DNA from: Phialocephala subalpina
Lineage: Eukaryota; Ascomycota; Leotiomycetes; Helotiales; Mollisiaceae
Reading direction: 5' to 3'
Assembly (NCBI GenBank): GCA_900073065.1
Contig: FJOG01000002.1
Coordinates: 2,016,243 to 2,080,242, forward strand
DNA: 64,000 bases
Made by a program: the position numbers and the translations under genes. Shown here one piece after another: positions 1 to 12,586 of the stretch; positions within the stretch are counted from its first letter, which is position 1; every line of letters begins with the position of its first letter. The notes below the pieces were generated by a model, which made no database searches, was not told the DNA's origin, and saw nothing but the letters and a program-made list of their open reading frames with translations.

Positions 1-1131
1 CATGCGCCATCCCTGAAGTATCAGGATGTAAGACCAACGGGAACAGAAAATCTCCTACTCCTTTTCCATTTCCTTCTTTTCGGGCGTCACTGCTCCCGGC
101 CTCGCTGCGCTCGGCGTCAGAAAATTCGTTGTAGAGGTACTCGAAGCGAGATTGCCACATTGAGAGGATGCTGCTTGTGGGTACATAGCCGTGGGAGTTG
201 GGGGCTGCCGGGATGAATTGCATTGGTGTCACTGGATTTTGTTAGTTTCAAATGTCCAATGTACAAGGGATGGTGAGAGATTGGGAGCTGAGGGAATAAG
301 AACGTACTGTCTTCCATATACCAATTTGCAGGTAACTCGACGAGTGTCTTGCTTGTTGGTGGTGAGGGCTTTGGAAGTGGTTTCATCCATGTTGTTGCTG
401 AGACGTGGGGTGAGAAATCGATTGGTTGGATTGGGGGTGCTGAGGGGACGAAATAGGGTTGGGAGTCGTGGTGTGTTAGTGAGGTGTCTGTTTTTGTCAA
501 CTCCTTCTCCTCCGTCAAAAGTTTATTTCAAGATTCGACGTACCATATAAGAACCCATTCTCTTCCAATACCTTAACAGTATGTTCCCTGATCTGATAAA
601 GCGGCGCCCTCCACCCCCTCGGCTTCTTCCCAGTTAACCCCGTCGCCAATTCAACACATTTCTCAATCACGTCCCTCTCTTGCTGTTCTGTCATCTGTGC
701 TCCGCCTTCATGTGCGTATCCATGACATGCTATCTCAGCTCCACTGTCTACGATCTGTTTCGTTTGTGTGGGGAATGTTTCCATTGAGTGGCCTGGGATA
801 AACCATGTTACTGAGGAGGTGATGTTGTGTTTTTTGAAGAGCTTGAGAAGGCGGGGGACGCCGACTTGGCCGGCGAAGAAGCCGGAGCTGTAATCGGACA
901 TGTTGTTTGTTGGTGCGGCGCCTGTTCCTAGGAAGCCGGAAACGGCGTCAAAGTCGATGCTGAGAAGGATTTTGATGTTGCGTTTTGGTGCTTTCTTGAC
1001 AAGATTTTGAGAAATAGAGATTGATAACATCGATTCAACATTCTTCATAATATCAGAAGTCGTCGTTTCCGTTGAGTTGGAGATGACCTCCCCCTTCTTC
1101 CAAACAATCCTCCCCTCCATCTCACCACTTC
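1..1131 (-). CDS. polysaccharide deacetylase (NodB-fold), partial at both ends
   Basis: Probable carbohydrate esterase 4-like hydrolase that removes acyl groups from chitin- or peptidoglycan-like sugars or related amides. Three exons are visible: 1131-544, 487-308 and 231-1, with introns 543-488 and 307-232 (gtacgt...cag and gtacgt...cag). Spliced, they give continuous family sequence: the first metal Asp in LLSIDFDAVSG, the HxxxH motif in CHGYAHE, the Arg/Pro loop KKPRGWRAPLY, then WYMEDMTPMQF and the C-terminal FPLVLHPDTSGMAH motif. The reading frame is still open at base 1, so the C-terminus lies outside the window. The 5' end runs into the N gap at 1132. An apparent upstream continuation beyond the gap begins with GTG, overlaps the SDR stop and is not credible, so the true start is probably inside the gap or at an internal Met just downstream. 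The family call is firm; substrate is unknown. Confidence 0.88.
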
Positions 1132-1606
1132 NNNNNNNNNNNNNNNNNNNNNNNNNNNNNNNNNNNNNNNNNNNNNNNNNNNNNNNNNNNNNNNNNNNNN
1201 NNNNNNNNNNNNNNNNNNNNNNNNNNNNNNNNNNNNNNNNNNNNNNNNNNNNNNNNNNNNNNNNNNNNNNNNNNNNNNNNNNNNNNNNNNNNNNNNNNNN
1301 NNNNNNNNNNNNNNNNNNNNNNNNNNNNNNNNNNNNNNNNNNNNNNNNNNNNNNNNNNNNNNNNNNNNNNNNNNNNNNNNNNNNNNNNNNNNNNNNNNNN
1401 NNNNNNNNNNNNNNNNNNNNNNNNNNNNNNNNNNNNNNNNNNNNNNNNNNNNNNNNNNNNNNNNNNNNNNNNNNNNNNNNNNNNNNNNNNNNNNNNNNNN
1501 NNNNNNNNNNNNNNNNNNNNNNNNNNNNNNNNNNNNNNNNNNNNNNNNNNNNNNNNNNNNNNNNNNNNNNNNNNNNNNNNNNNNNNNNNNNNNNNNNNNN
1601 NNNNNN
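1132..1606. other. assembly gap (475 N)
   Basis: Run of undetermined bases. It hides the 5' end of the deacetylase gene and the intergenic space to the SDR gene. Because 475 is not a multiple of three, reading frames cannot be carried across it. Confidence 0.99.
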
Positions 1607-1658
1607 GGAAGCTCCCAACACAGCCAAATTCAAGAGGCGAAACAAAGAAAAGGCTTGA

Positions 1659-2609
1659 TTACTCAACACTAATACACTCCCCCGTAATATGTCCCGCGGC
1701 CCTATGACTAGCCAAAAAAGCCATCGACCTCACTACATCTTCTGGCTTTGCAATCTTTCTCATGGGGACAGTAGCTTGTGCTTCAGTCCACATTTCATTG
1801 GGATCATCGAGTCGTCCTTCGATGAGAGGAGTGTCGACCCATCCTGGTGCTACGGCGTTGATTCGTGCTTTACTGTTTAAGCGGACGATTTCGTTTTTTA
1901 CGCCCCGGATGAGGCCGTATTGGAGACCTGCTTTGCCGGAGGCGTATTCGGTGTGGCCTGCTTGGCCGAATTTCCCAGTCTCGGATCCCGTTACAACGAT
2001 TGCTAGATTGTCGAGCTCTTGACCAGTGGAGGTTTGGTGGGATTCGGCAGCGAGGAGGAAGTGTTTAATTGTGAGGAAGGTGCCACGGATGTTGTTGTTG
2101 TAGGTTTTTTCCCAGAGGTCCAAGGGAATGTTCCAGATTGGGTAGGAGTTTGATTCGTCTGTTATGCCAGCGTTGGCGATTAGGATGTTGATGGGTCCGT
2201 GGTGGACGACTGCTTGAGTGATGCATGATTTGATAGATTCTTCGGATGAGATGTCGCCAGTGACGGTGAAGAGTTTGGGTGTTGGTGGTAAGGTCGAGGC
2301 GGCAATGGGACGGAGGTCATGGGCTGTTACTTTGCAGCCGTGTTCTGTGAGATGTCAGTGTTGTTGAGAGTGTTTTAAGCTTTAGAAATGTGCTTTTTCA
2401 TTGATCTTTTGGCCTCTAACGTAGGATACAACTTGATCCCCCCAGTTGTAACATTGTATATATCCCACTCACAGGCTTTCAAAAGGACGATACGGGTGAG
2501 AGAGGTACGCGAACATACCTAAGAATTCCTTCACGGCTTGTGAGCCAATACCACCCGCAGCGCCTGTCACGAAGACATGATACCCTTCAAGGCCAAGGAA
2601 TGAAGACAT
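1659..2609 (-). CDS. short-chain dehydrogenase/reductase (SDR)
   Basis: NAD(P)-dependent oxidoreductase of the classical SDR family, 258 residues, which is the usual length. Exons are 2609-2519 and 2344-1659, with one 174-base intron; the join gives KEFLEHGCKVTAHDLRP without a break. Visible motifs are the N-terminal cofactor loop TGAAGGIG (about residues 12-19), IANAG in the central strand, the catalytic Ser in VVTGSETG, and the YASGK catalytic Tyr/Lys pair. The C-terminal IKGEC-type ending reads ITGECISVE. The start is the first in-frame ATG, since the longer open frame upstream begins with a TTG codon. No signal peptide or membrane segment is seen, so it is probably cytosolic. It sits on the same strand and just upstream of the polysaccharide deacetylase, but the gap between them prevents any statement about co-regulation. 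Substrate cannot be inferred from the sequence. Confidence 0.92.
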
Positions 2610-4562
2610 ATTGAGTGTGCACTTTTTAATGAATGTACCAAGAATTGACCGAGAATTTGTATACAATGCTCATATGTATATATTTTCTCTTCAACTTTTT
2701 CGTCAGACTTAAGTAAGTCATGTTATAAATTGAGCTTCTTATCGGCCGTCATGATGTTTAACCTTGTTAGAAGTTCGTGCTGAAGACATCCCATCTTTCA
2801 CGCATTTCTGTCAGAACTATCTGTCACGATCAATCACAGCGCCAAATTTATTCGGTGAAATCAGATTTCCATCTCGGGATAGTGTTGGCCGGACTTCGGA
2901 CCTCTTTTCAAAGGTAAAAGGGAGGCTAGTCACGTGTCATCACTTTCATCAAATCTCACACGTGCTTTTGCCACCTCTAAGAGATGCAGATCTCCAAGGT
3001 TGCATCGCGCCACAACTTCATCGGTGGCTGAGGTGGCGAAACCCATGGACAAAGCGAGGTGAGGTCATCGACAGGCATATTGCGACGACATCTTCAACAA
3101 GAGGATCCTCCCGGTTTCCACTCCAAGATCTCAGGGTCCTTTCAGGGACCGCGATCCAATTCAGGGTTCAACAAGGCGCTGAGGGTCTTGCCTTGCTTCC
3201 GGATGCCCACAACGGCCCTACCAAATCTAGGATGCTGGCCGCAGATGTCTTCGTCCATTCAGAAACATCGGAGCACAGGATCCTGCAGATGAACGCGCTG
3301 TGGAGCGAGTCAAGATGCACATCTCGTGGAAAGGGGCACGACTCTGCGCCACTCCGGCCGAGAGAGTTTGAAAGGGATCTTCCAAGAGAGCGGGTGCCAT
3401 CTTACCACTCGGGGTCGAAAGAGCCAGTCCTGCATTATCTTGGAACTTTTCTTTTGTGTGAACTAAGTTTAGGGCATTTTCATCCTGTATGGGGGGTACG
3501 AATACGGCATGAATCCTAACAGTGCAGCTGCAGCAGGTCTCCAGTGGTGACAGACAGTAAGGTTACAGTACATAATAATTACCTATTTCCAAGCACGGCC
3601 AAAAGTGTGCCCCTGCTAGGTGCGAGATTGAGGCAAAACCCCATCTGCGCCATCAGCAATTTTGGATGGGCTTTTAATTTGTCCATGGTGATTCCAGTAT
3701 TCCGCGGTCGATCACCTCCGCTCTCGTTTAGCTCATAAACCTCCATCGTTGGTCAACTCTAATCGGAGGAACACTCCTGGGACAGATTCCATGACTGGGT
3801 ATTTTGCAGAGTCCAGCTCCAGCTCGGAGTCGGAGTCAGAGTCGGTCTTTGGAAGGCATGCGAAAGGGAGAGAAGGAATGCCTCGTCCGTTTCAACGTTC
3901 ATGAGGCATCTGTAAGTTCCACGGCCAGACACTTAATAGACCCCGGAAATACACAGACATCTCCAGAATTATACCACCACCTGCAGACGACTGCAGAATC
4001 AAGGCAGACCAGTCGTATGGATGTTCAAGAGGGGGCCCGCAAATAGCAGGCGGTACCCACAAGCTGGAAACGATACAGCACAAGCCGTGCCGAACAACCA
4101 GGGTAGTCGCAGTTTTGGCCCTCCTCCGCGTGAAAGATCGCTCTAAAGATCCAGTTTGCCACTTCGCGACCTCGACGACAATCTGTACAAAGATACTGTC
4201 AGAGTCGACGGCGCGCCCTCCTCACTTGCCTTGATCGGCTCGTCGCCCCTTCTTCAGTTCGACGCTCCTTCATAACGCTCCTCACTCATCAAGTATCTCG
4301 TTGACGTCTTCCGACAACAGCACTCCGTGCTGCTACCAATCGACGATAAACGGTCCGTCTATTCCTCCTGAGTATTCGAGGACGCCTTTGGACATCCCCA
4401 GGAGGCTTGAGAGATACCATTGAACGACAAGCTTGATGCATATTACGCGCGGGTTCATACTCTGTTGAGAGCAACCACTGGCCGTGTTCGCAAGTCAGGA
4501 ACAGTCATCGAGAGGCGGTTCACCAGCAGTCCGAGGCTGGGTGAGACTCTCAGGTCTTCAAT
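2610..4562. other. intergenic region between divergent SDR and phytochrome genes
   Basis: About 1.95 kb with no gene I can support. It should contain the SDR promoter on the left and the promoter and long leader of the phytochrome gene on the right. Open frames here (for example 2764-3519) have no recognisable motif and look like chance. A short imperfect direct repeat of ctcggagtc/cagagtcgg type lies near 3820-3850. Confidence 0.6.
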
Positions 4563-7500
4563 ATGGGGGATAACCATGCGGACCAGGACAAATCCAAGGG
4601 GCTCGAGTCGCCACTCACTAACGAGATCCCTCCGCGGAAAGATCGTCATTCTAAGGTTAATGGCGTACCTGCAAGAAGACTCTCAATCTCGCCCACGTCA
4701 ACAGCACAAGATCAGGCACCTCGATTATCCTCTTCAGATGTGCACAAGGGATTCGTCCCGCTGCAATCCCACGACGGCTATTCATCATGGAGTGCGAGTT
4801 CTGACAAACAACTTGGAAGCCCCGGTACCGCCAGTGATCGTGTCTTCCCTATCAGAAGCGTGGTCAGTGTAGACACTACGCAGACACCCAGCGTTATACA
4901 ACCCCGGAATTCCGGGGAGCACGACTACTTTCCGAATGGGATGGTGGCAGCCGGTGCTGCAGGTATTGAGATTGCTGGGGCTCCTCGCGACAGGAAACGC
5001 TCTGGCGGGCAGCCAGCATCAGAGACCGAAAACAAGCCAACTCCCGCACGTACAAAGAAACAGCAAGAGTCTCGAATGTCCCAGGAGCGTTCTGGAACCG
5101 ACCGAAAACCGTCTCTCTCGACTACATATAGCGAGTCTGGTCGTTTTGGAGGAGGCAGTCGAATGCAGCTCTTCAACGATGCTGGCTCTGAAAGGTCTAA
5201 TGCAGAGGACTCTGTGAATGCCAGCGGTCAAGCTACGAGCGCCTCTTCTGTCAACGGCGCCGATCAGGACAGCATTTCAGGGCTTGTCACTGCGAGGTTC
5301 AAGCACATTGTGACGGCCGAGGGACACGCAGTCATTACTGGCCGTGACGGGGAGACTCTACAGCGCTGCGAAGATGAACCGTGAGTGAAGGACAAGCAAC
5401 ATTATATTCTAAATGGATACTGACCTTTTCCAGGATCCACATTCCCGGTGCAGTGCAGAACTTTGGGCTTCTCGTTGCTCTCGAAGAGAATGACGAAGGG
5501 CAACTGATTGTCCGTGTAGTCAGTGAGAACTCACATCGGATAATAGGATACCATCCTCAGGATCTCTTCAAATTAAATAGCTTTACTGAAATTCTCAGCG
5601 AAGAGCAGTGCGATAATCTTCTAGATCATGTCGATTTCATCCGAGACGAGGAGGCCGATCCTGCGACAAATGGCCCTGAAGTCTTTACTATTTCAATTAA
5701 ATCGCCGAAGGCCAAGAGAAGCCACAAACTTTGTAAGCCACCTTGTCGGGCTTAAATTGCCTCTTCGATGCCATCCTTGAAGTCTTGAGATATGCCATTG
5801 ATCTATGCACGCCTGGGACATTACTTCCTGAGTAATTGGAAAGCGGAATACTGACTGCGATCTTTTGGCAATTAGGGTGTGCAATGCATATAAATCCCGC
5901 TCATCCGGACCTGATAATTTGCGAATTCGAATTGGACGACGATCAGGTGTACCCATTAACACCTCCGAGCAGTGAGAGACCAGAGCCTCCAGAAGATACG
6001 CTACACAACATGCCATCGCAGGAAGAGTATGCCGAGAGTACCAATATCACCAGCAAACCACTACGAATTCTCCGAAGTGCAAGGAAGCGCAAAGGAGAAG
6101 CCGCAGCTATGGAAGTGTTCAACATCATGTCTCAGGTCCAAGAACAGTTGGCATCAGCTCCAAATCTTGAGAAATTCCTGAAGATTTTAGTTGGTGTGGT
6201 GAAAGAGCTGACAGGATTTCATCGAGTCATGATATACCAATTTGACGCCTCCTTCAACGGCCGGGTCGTTACTGAGCTCGTTGACCCGCGAGCAACTAAA
6301 GACCTGTACAAAGGTTTGAACTTCCCTGCCTCCGATATTCCAAGGCAAGCCCGCGATTTGTACAAAGTGAACAAGGTGCGATTACTCTATGACCGAGATC
6401 TAGAGACTGCACGACTTGTTTGCCGCAGTGTGGAGGATCTCGAGCGTCCTTTAGACCTTTCTTTCAGTTACTTACGAGCCATGGTGAGTCTCCTTGATGT
6501 CTGTCAAGCTGGTAGCCTCTGTCACTCCTACGGATGTCTAAGTATCTTTTTAAGACATTCGATTTAGTTTTGAAGCTCCCCGAAGACTATACTGATTCCG
6601 ATCTTTTCCTAGTCTCCAATCCACATAAAGTATCTCACCAACATGGCTGTACGCTCGAGCATGAGCATCTCGATCAATGCTTTCAACGAGTTATGGGGCT
6701 TGATCGCATGCCACTCCTACGGCTCTAAGGGGATGCGAGTCTCATTTCCCATCAGAAAAATGTGCCGGCTGGTTGGTGACACGGCTTCGAGGAATATCGA
6801 AAGATTATCATACGCGTCGAGGCTTCAAGCACGCAAGTTAATCAATACGGTACCGACGGAGGCGAACCCATCGGGCTACATTATTGCCTCTTCCGATGAC
6901 CTTCTCAAACTCTTCGATGCGGATTTTGGGTTGCTTTCCATTAGGGGTGAGACCAAGATTCTGGGTAAGATTGATCAGTCACAGGAGGCACTCGCCATGC
7001 TCGAGTATCTTCGTCTCCGCAAGATCACCTCTGTCATCACGTCCCAGGATATCCGTGAAGACTTCCCAGATCTACGCTATCCCCCTGGGTTTGATGTGAT
7101 TGCCGGCCTCCTCCTTGTCCCGCTCAGCGTTGGTGGAAGCGATTTCATTGTTTTCTTCCGCAGGGGTCAGATCAAGGAGGTCAAATGGGCTGGTAATCCC
7201 TATGAAAAATTTATCAAGGAGGGTACAGAAGGTTATTTGGAACCTCGGAAAAGTTTCAGAACATGGAGTGAAACCGTGGTTGGCAAGTGTCGAGAATGGA
7301 CGGAAGAGCAGGTTGAGACTGCCGCGGTGCTATGTCTGGTGAGTCGAAAACCCCGCATTTACTCTCGCATGTTCCACCATTCTCGCGACATTCCGCGTTC
7401 AGCTCTGGTCCCGCTATCAAGAAGTATACTGACTTCGAGGTTAGGTGTACGGGAAGTTTATTGAGGTCTGGCGGCAGAAAGAAGCCGCTCTACAAAGCAG

Positions 7501-9649
7501 CCAATTGACGAGACTTCTGTTAGCGAATTCGGCTCACGAGGTTCGAACTCCTCTGAATGCTATCATCAACTACCTTGAGATAGCCCTCGAAGGCGCTCTT
7601 GACCAGGAGACGAGAGAAAACCTTGCTAAATCGCATTCTGCATCAAAATCCCTTATTTATGTCATCAACGATCTCCTTGATTTAACAAAGACAGAAGAAG
7701 GACAAGATTTGATCAAAGACGAGGTTTTCGATCTTCCAGCTACTATTCGCGAAGCTACGGACTCATTCGTAAGCGACGCTAAACGCAAGGGCATCGAATA
7801 CGATGTTGTGGAGCAACCTGGAGTGCCACAATATGTTCACGGCGACCAGCGTCGGGTAAGGCAAGCTGTCGCCAACATCACCGCCAACGCCATGCAGCAT
7901 ACTACAACTGGTTGGGTTCGTGTCGAAGTATGGCTTCAGGAACTTTTGGAGGACCAAGTCACCGTCGAGATTGTAGTTCAAGACACTGGCGCAGGAATGT
8001 CCAACGAAAAGCTCGACGCTCTGTTCAGAGACCTAGAACAAGTCAGCACAGATGGCGATAGTATTTTCGACGAGTCACCAAACACCACTAATATGAAGCT
8101 ACCTGCAACCAAGGATAGTCGCACACTAGGCCTTGGGTTAGCTATGGTTGCTAGAATTGTACGGAATATGGATGGCCAACTCAGACTTAAATCTGAGGAA
8201 CACAAGGGTTCTCGATTTGTCATTCAACTACCCTTCATTCTTCCTACCGAAAACACCCCTGGTGCTGAAGAGAAGTCAATGCGTTCGAAGTTGACGTCTC
8301 CTGGATCTGGTCCAACACATCCATCACTAGCTCCTCCAGAAGGAGAGGTCACTTTAATCGATAAAGCTAGCTCAATTAGATCAGATGGCGTTGTTAGGAA
8401 ACGTAGCATTGAGGAAATTTCCAGTCTGCATAGTTTTCGGAGCGGTTCCAGTAATAAAAGTAACGCAAGCCAGAAGAGTGATGTGGACCGGCTCATCGAT
8501 GCCATATCTACCCCGTTGTTAGTGGGTGAACCAGAATCGGAGGAGAGAAACCTTCAAAGGTCAAGCAGTAAGGGGAGTACGCATAGCCGCAACAGCGCCG
8601 GTAGTTATGGGGGGCAGTCTTCGCTGCGATCAGGCCCAGTTGATCGGCCTGGAAAGCTTACTCGATCGAAATCTTACGGAGCACCCGAGCATCTGCGGAC
8701 TACTATCGAGGGTCCACAAGGGTCCGAGTTCATTACCGACAACAAGACATCGTTGAAAGCTATCCGTATGCCCGACGAGTTCGTGCAGTCTCCCTTGGAG
8801 GAACAACACACCTCCTCTCGCGTGCTGTTTGATATTCCGGACAAGAAAGACGAGACCAATTCAAATCAGGCCTCTGCTCCTGTTTCGCCAAGGCAACCGA
8901 ACGCCGAACACTTACAGATCTTGGTTGCGGAGGATGATCCAGTGAATAGCAAGATTATTCAGAAGCGATTGGAAAAGAGCGGCCACGAGGTGCACCACAC
9001 CGTTAACGGAGAAGATTGCGCTAGTGCTTACGGAGACAAGCCTGCCTTCTTCGATGTGGTGCTCATGGACATGCAAGTAAGTACACATTTGGCTGGTTTG
9101 AAGTCCTCAACACTAATGACTATACGATAGATGCCAATAGTTGACGGACTTACTTCTACGAAGATAATTCGCTCATTTGAGAAGTCCCACCCTGACAGTC
9201 GTCTCTCGGTTCGAGCTTCTTCTAATGGAAGAGTTCCTATATTCGCTGTTTCCGCATCGCTTGTAGAGCGCGAAAAACAGACATACATCAATGCGGGCTT
9301 CGATGGATGGATATTGAAGCCCATCGACTTCAAGCGCCTCAATGTCTTGCTTCAAGGCATTGTTGATGATGACACACGGAAGTCTTGTCTATACCACCCT
9401 GGAGGTTGGGAGAAGGGTGGGTGGTTTCATCGAGGACAGCTTTCAATCTTGAGAGCAGCCATATTCCCTTCCCAAAGTACACCTGTGCACTTACCACCAG
9501 GAAACGAGATTCTCCAGCCAGATAAGGATTCGTTAAACAGCAGCGAATCTGGCTCCATCACCCCAAGATCAGAGCAAAGAAAACCGCTCATATATGATGA
9601 ACGACTCGACACGCCACATGAAGCTGAGCCAAAGAGCAATCACATTTAA
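4563..9649 (+). CDS. fphA: fungal phytochrome, hybrid histidine kinase
   Basis: Red/far-red photoreceptor of the FphA type, 1533 residues. Exons: 4563-5380, 5434-5732, 5876-6483, 6613-7338, 7445-9076, 9131-9649. Order of domains: low-complexity N-terminal extension (1-230); the CEDEPIHIPGAVQ segment with Cys269, matching the biliverdin-linking cysteine position of fungal and bacterial phytochromes; PAS; GAF with the signature PASDIPRQAR near residue 523; PHY with PRKSF near 788; HisKA with H848 in SAHEVRTPLN; HATPase with N-box near 956 and DTGAGM/LGLGLAM loops; a roughly 200-residue Ser-rich linker; and a receiver domain with phosphoacceptor D1359 and K1424. All phosphorelay residues are present, so it should be active. 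The last intron falls two codons after D1359. The start follows an in-frame TGA and is the first ATG. In Aspergillus this family acts in light control of development and secondary metabolism; that role is by homology only. Confidence 0.97.
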
Positions 9650-10324
9650 GCAGTTGAAGATCAGCCTGCCGAACAAACCACCTCGATTGAAAATTGTGTG
9701 GAGGATGTAACAGACAAGCCTGGGGAGGAGAGGTGGAGGCAGAGTAGTAAACCTTTACGCATTGTGGGGTGATTATGTATGCTGATTTTGCAAGCATCGG
9801 GGAGTTAGACGCACATATAGTGGCCAGGTTAGGCCACTCTTTTTGGTCTCAGGAAACGAAACATGGGAGCGGGAGCTCTGCGGCGAAATGGCAAAGCACG
9901 TACAGTGCAGTGCGGAATGCCATGTTTGGTGGATGTCATGTTCTTGAGTCTGTCCTTCATCCACAATTCGTGGCATGTTGCATAGCTTGCGTTTGAGTGA
10001 CGGTAAAGTAGCAATGATATGCAGTCAGATGAGGAAGTGCAGTAATAGAGTACCTACTTCTGTCTGATAACAAATTAATGACCACCCTCAGCCACTATTT
10101 CATGGTTTGCTCCTTTGTTATTTTGACTTGTTGAGCAGCTCCTTTTAGATCATAATTTGAGTAAACCTACTCGAGTACACACCTGCCTTTAAGATTCTGG
10201 AGGTGTGCGTGTAGACAACCGCTTGCCTCCGCCCGTTGACCCCACCTTAGCAAGACCTTCCTGTTCAGAACAGCTACTTCTCTCCAACTCAACGAGCCTC
10301 ACTCAAAAAAGAAATCAAAGCATC
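9650..10324. other. intergenic: phytochrome 3' region and amidohydrolase promoter
   Basis: About 675 bases between two same-strand genes. No open frame with recognisable content was seen. Confidence 0.6.
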
Positions 10325-11488
10325 ATGGCACTGGCATATAAGATTGCTGTCATTCAGCTTTACCCCAAGGTATGTTCCTCAAATCTATTTTCTGCAAATC
10401 ATCGATTTATCCAATTCTTGAGCCCTGACTGCGTCATGCTACCCCTCATTATCACCTGACACTTTGATATTTCTTGATGTTTCCTTGTTGTATACTTTTT
10501 TTTCTTGATATATTTGCTTCGGCATTTGTAGTTTGAAGAATAATTGCAGATAAGGAAATTAATTCCCTCTCTTTGGGAACGTGTTGCTAAATCTCCCCGC
10601 AGCCCTTAGATATCGAAAGCAACCACACCCGCGCCATGTCCTTCCTTCGAGATGCTGCGTCCCAATCTTGTGACCTGGCAGTCTTGCCAGAGTATCATTT
10701 GACAGGATGGGTTCCTTCCTCACCCGAATTCATTCCTCTTTGCGCTAGATATCAAAAGTACTTGGACTCGTACTGCAGCCTAGCACAAGAATTAAACATG
10801 TCCATCGTCCCCGGAACCATCGTTGAAAAGCACGGCGATGAACTTCTAAACATCACTTATTTTATTGATAATAAGGGAAAGATTTTATCGAGTTATACGA
10901 AGAAGAACCTTTGGCATCCTGAGAGACCGCATTTGACGAGTTCAGGACATGATAGACATGAAGCATTCGACACCCCGATCGGGAAAGTCGGCATGTTAAT
11001 TTGTTGGGATCTAGCTTTCCCTGAAGCATTCAGGGAGTTGATTGCTGGTGGTGCGAAGACGATTATTATTCCTACGTTCTGGACGTTGGCGGATTGTAAC
11101 GAGGCGGGGCTGAAGGCTAATCCTTTGAGTGAGAAGTTGTTTTTGGAGAGTACGTTGGTGAGTAGGACGTTTGAGAATACGTGTATGATTGTTTTTGCGA
11201 ATGCGGGGGGTCCGAAGGGAGAGGTTGAGGAGGGGACGTTTGTGGGGTTGAGTCAGGTGGCGGTGCCGTTTAAGGGAAGCGTGGGGAAGTTGGGGGATGA
11301 GGAGGGAATGAGTGTTGTGGAGGTTGATATGAAGATTTTGGAGGTGAGAAATCTGCATCGGAAATGTTTGTGGCACGGATTGCTAATGTCTTCTGCAGGA
11401 TGCTGAAGAGAATTACAAGGTGAGGCAGGATATGGGCGGAAAGGAGTGGCATTATGGTTATAGTTTGACGAGGGAAGAAAGGACGTAG
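10325..11488 (+). CDS. carbon-nitrogen hydrolase (nitrilase superfamily)
   Basis: Probable cytosolic amidase or omega-amidase-like enzyme, 291 residues, a normal length for the superfamily. Exons: 10325-10369 (15 codons), 10603-11343, 11399-11488; introns of 233 and 55 bases. The spliced protein carries the catalytic triad in the expected order and spacing: Glu45 in LPEYHLTG, Lys115 in YTKKNLW, and Cys149 in MLICWDLAFPE. The first exon supplies the first beta strand (KIAVIQLYP), which supports the very short exon and the start. The C-terminal exon (NYKVRQDMGGKEWHYGYSL) also fits the family. It resembles the branch of uncharacterised fungal amidohydrolases rather than true nitrilases, but the substrate cannot be read from sequence. 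There is no signal peptide. Confidence 0.93.
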
Positions 11489-12586
11489 ATAAGGAGAGCT
11501 TGTGACTTGAAGAAGAGACAGAGGGCCCGAGTATCGAAGATAGTGTAGCAACTGTACCTTACATGATGTCGTCCTAGATTGACCACAATTGAAAGCAGGA
11601 GTCTCATAGTGATCGACCCAAGGGGTCTAGAAGCGAGTACCAATCGGGTGTTTCTCGCCGCCTACTCCAAGATCTCATCACACCCCTCTTTCAAGATCTC
11701 TCTATAGCCACCCTACGCTATATGTGAACTCCAGATATGCAACACTCGACTTGAGTTAAGAAAGACGAGGTGCTTTAGAAAATATTTGAACCTGACAGTC
11801 GTTCCAACAACCTGTACTCTGCTACCAGAGCAGGAGAAGCCGGGCCGTCGTCAAGCATGCCCCATTTGCACATGCTTGGATTTGACGTTAACGATGTTCG
11901 TGATGCCGAAAGAGGAAGCAAGCGAGCAATGCATCAGAGCTCGTAGTGATCCACTTAGGCCACTGAAACTCTAGGACAATTCGCACTCAACAGAATGAGA
12001 GCAGAGCAGGCTAGAGATCTAATGTTTGAAGTATCTTTCATTTCTCTTAGAAGCAAGCTTAATCTCCTCTAGCTACGAGAACTAGCGATCAATCTGCCTC
12101 GAGATTACTGTCGGTGCTGATCCATGCTCGATGATTTTTTCTATTCATACATACATAGTCAAAAGGCCATACTCTTCCTTTCCAATGCTGAAAATGCATC
12201 GTACTCCCGATCATGAAACCCAAATGAGAAAAATCCGTGCTCGCCTTACGGCCGGAAGACCTCTCATGAAATCCTCCCCCATGCACAAATTAATCCTCGA
12301 TAAACGCCAAATTAATGCTTCCCCATCCCATGCTGAACCGTTCATTTCGTGGATAATAAACCACCAATCCACCCGGTCGCCTCCAGGCGACTTTTCGTTC
12401 GCTCGTTTGCATGCATCGGAAAGTTATTTGGCTGAATGGAAATCCAGTAAGGTAAAAGAAAACTCGTACAGCACATCAGGGTATACTTAAACAGTTTGTT
12501 CAGAAGATGCCCTCATTCTCCAGGAATAATCGAAAAATGTGGAATCTGCTTGCGCCATAGAAATCTGAAGGTTTCGGTGCGGTGCT
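11489..12586. other. intergenic region between convergent genes
   Basis: About 1.1 kb holding the 3' ends of the amidohydrolase (plus) and the Zn2Cys6 factor (minus). Only short motif-free open frames (11786-11974, 12131-12490) are present. I see no gene. Confidence 0.55.

Noticed and set aside
1607..1669. Possible N-terminal signal peptide for the deacetylase across the gap
   Set aside because: The first codon is GTG, it overlaps the SDR stop codon, and the gap length is not a multiple of three, so frame continuity is meaningless.
2764..3519. Plus-strand open frame of about 250 codons upstream of the phytochrome gene
   Set aside because: It has no motif, odd composition rich in Arg/Ser/His, and no conserved-looking start.
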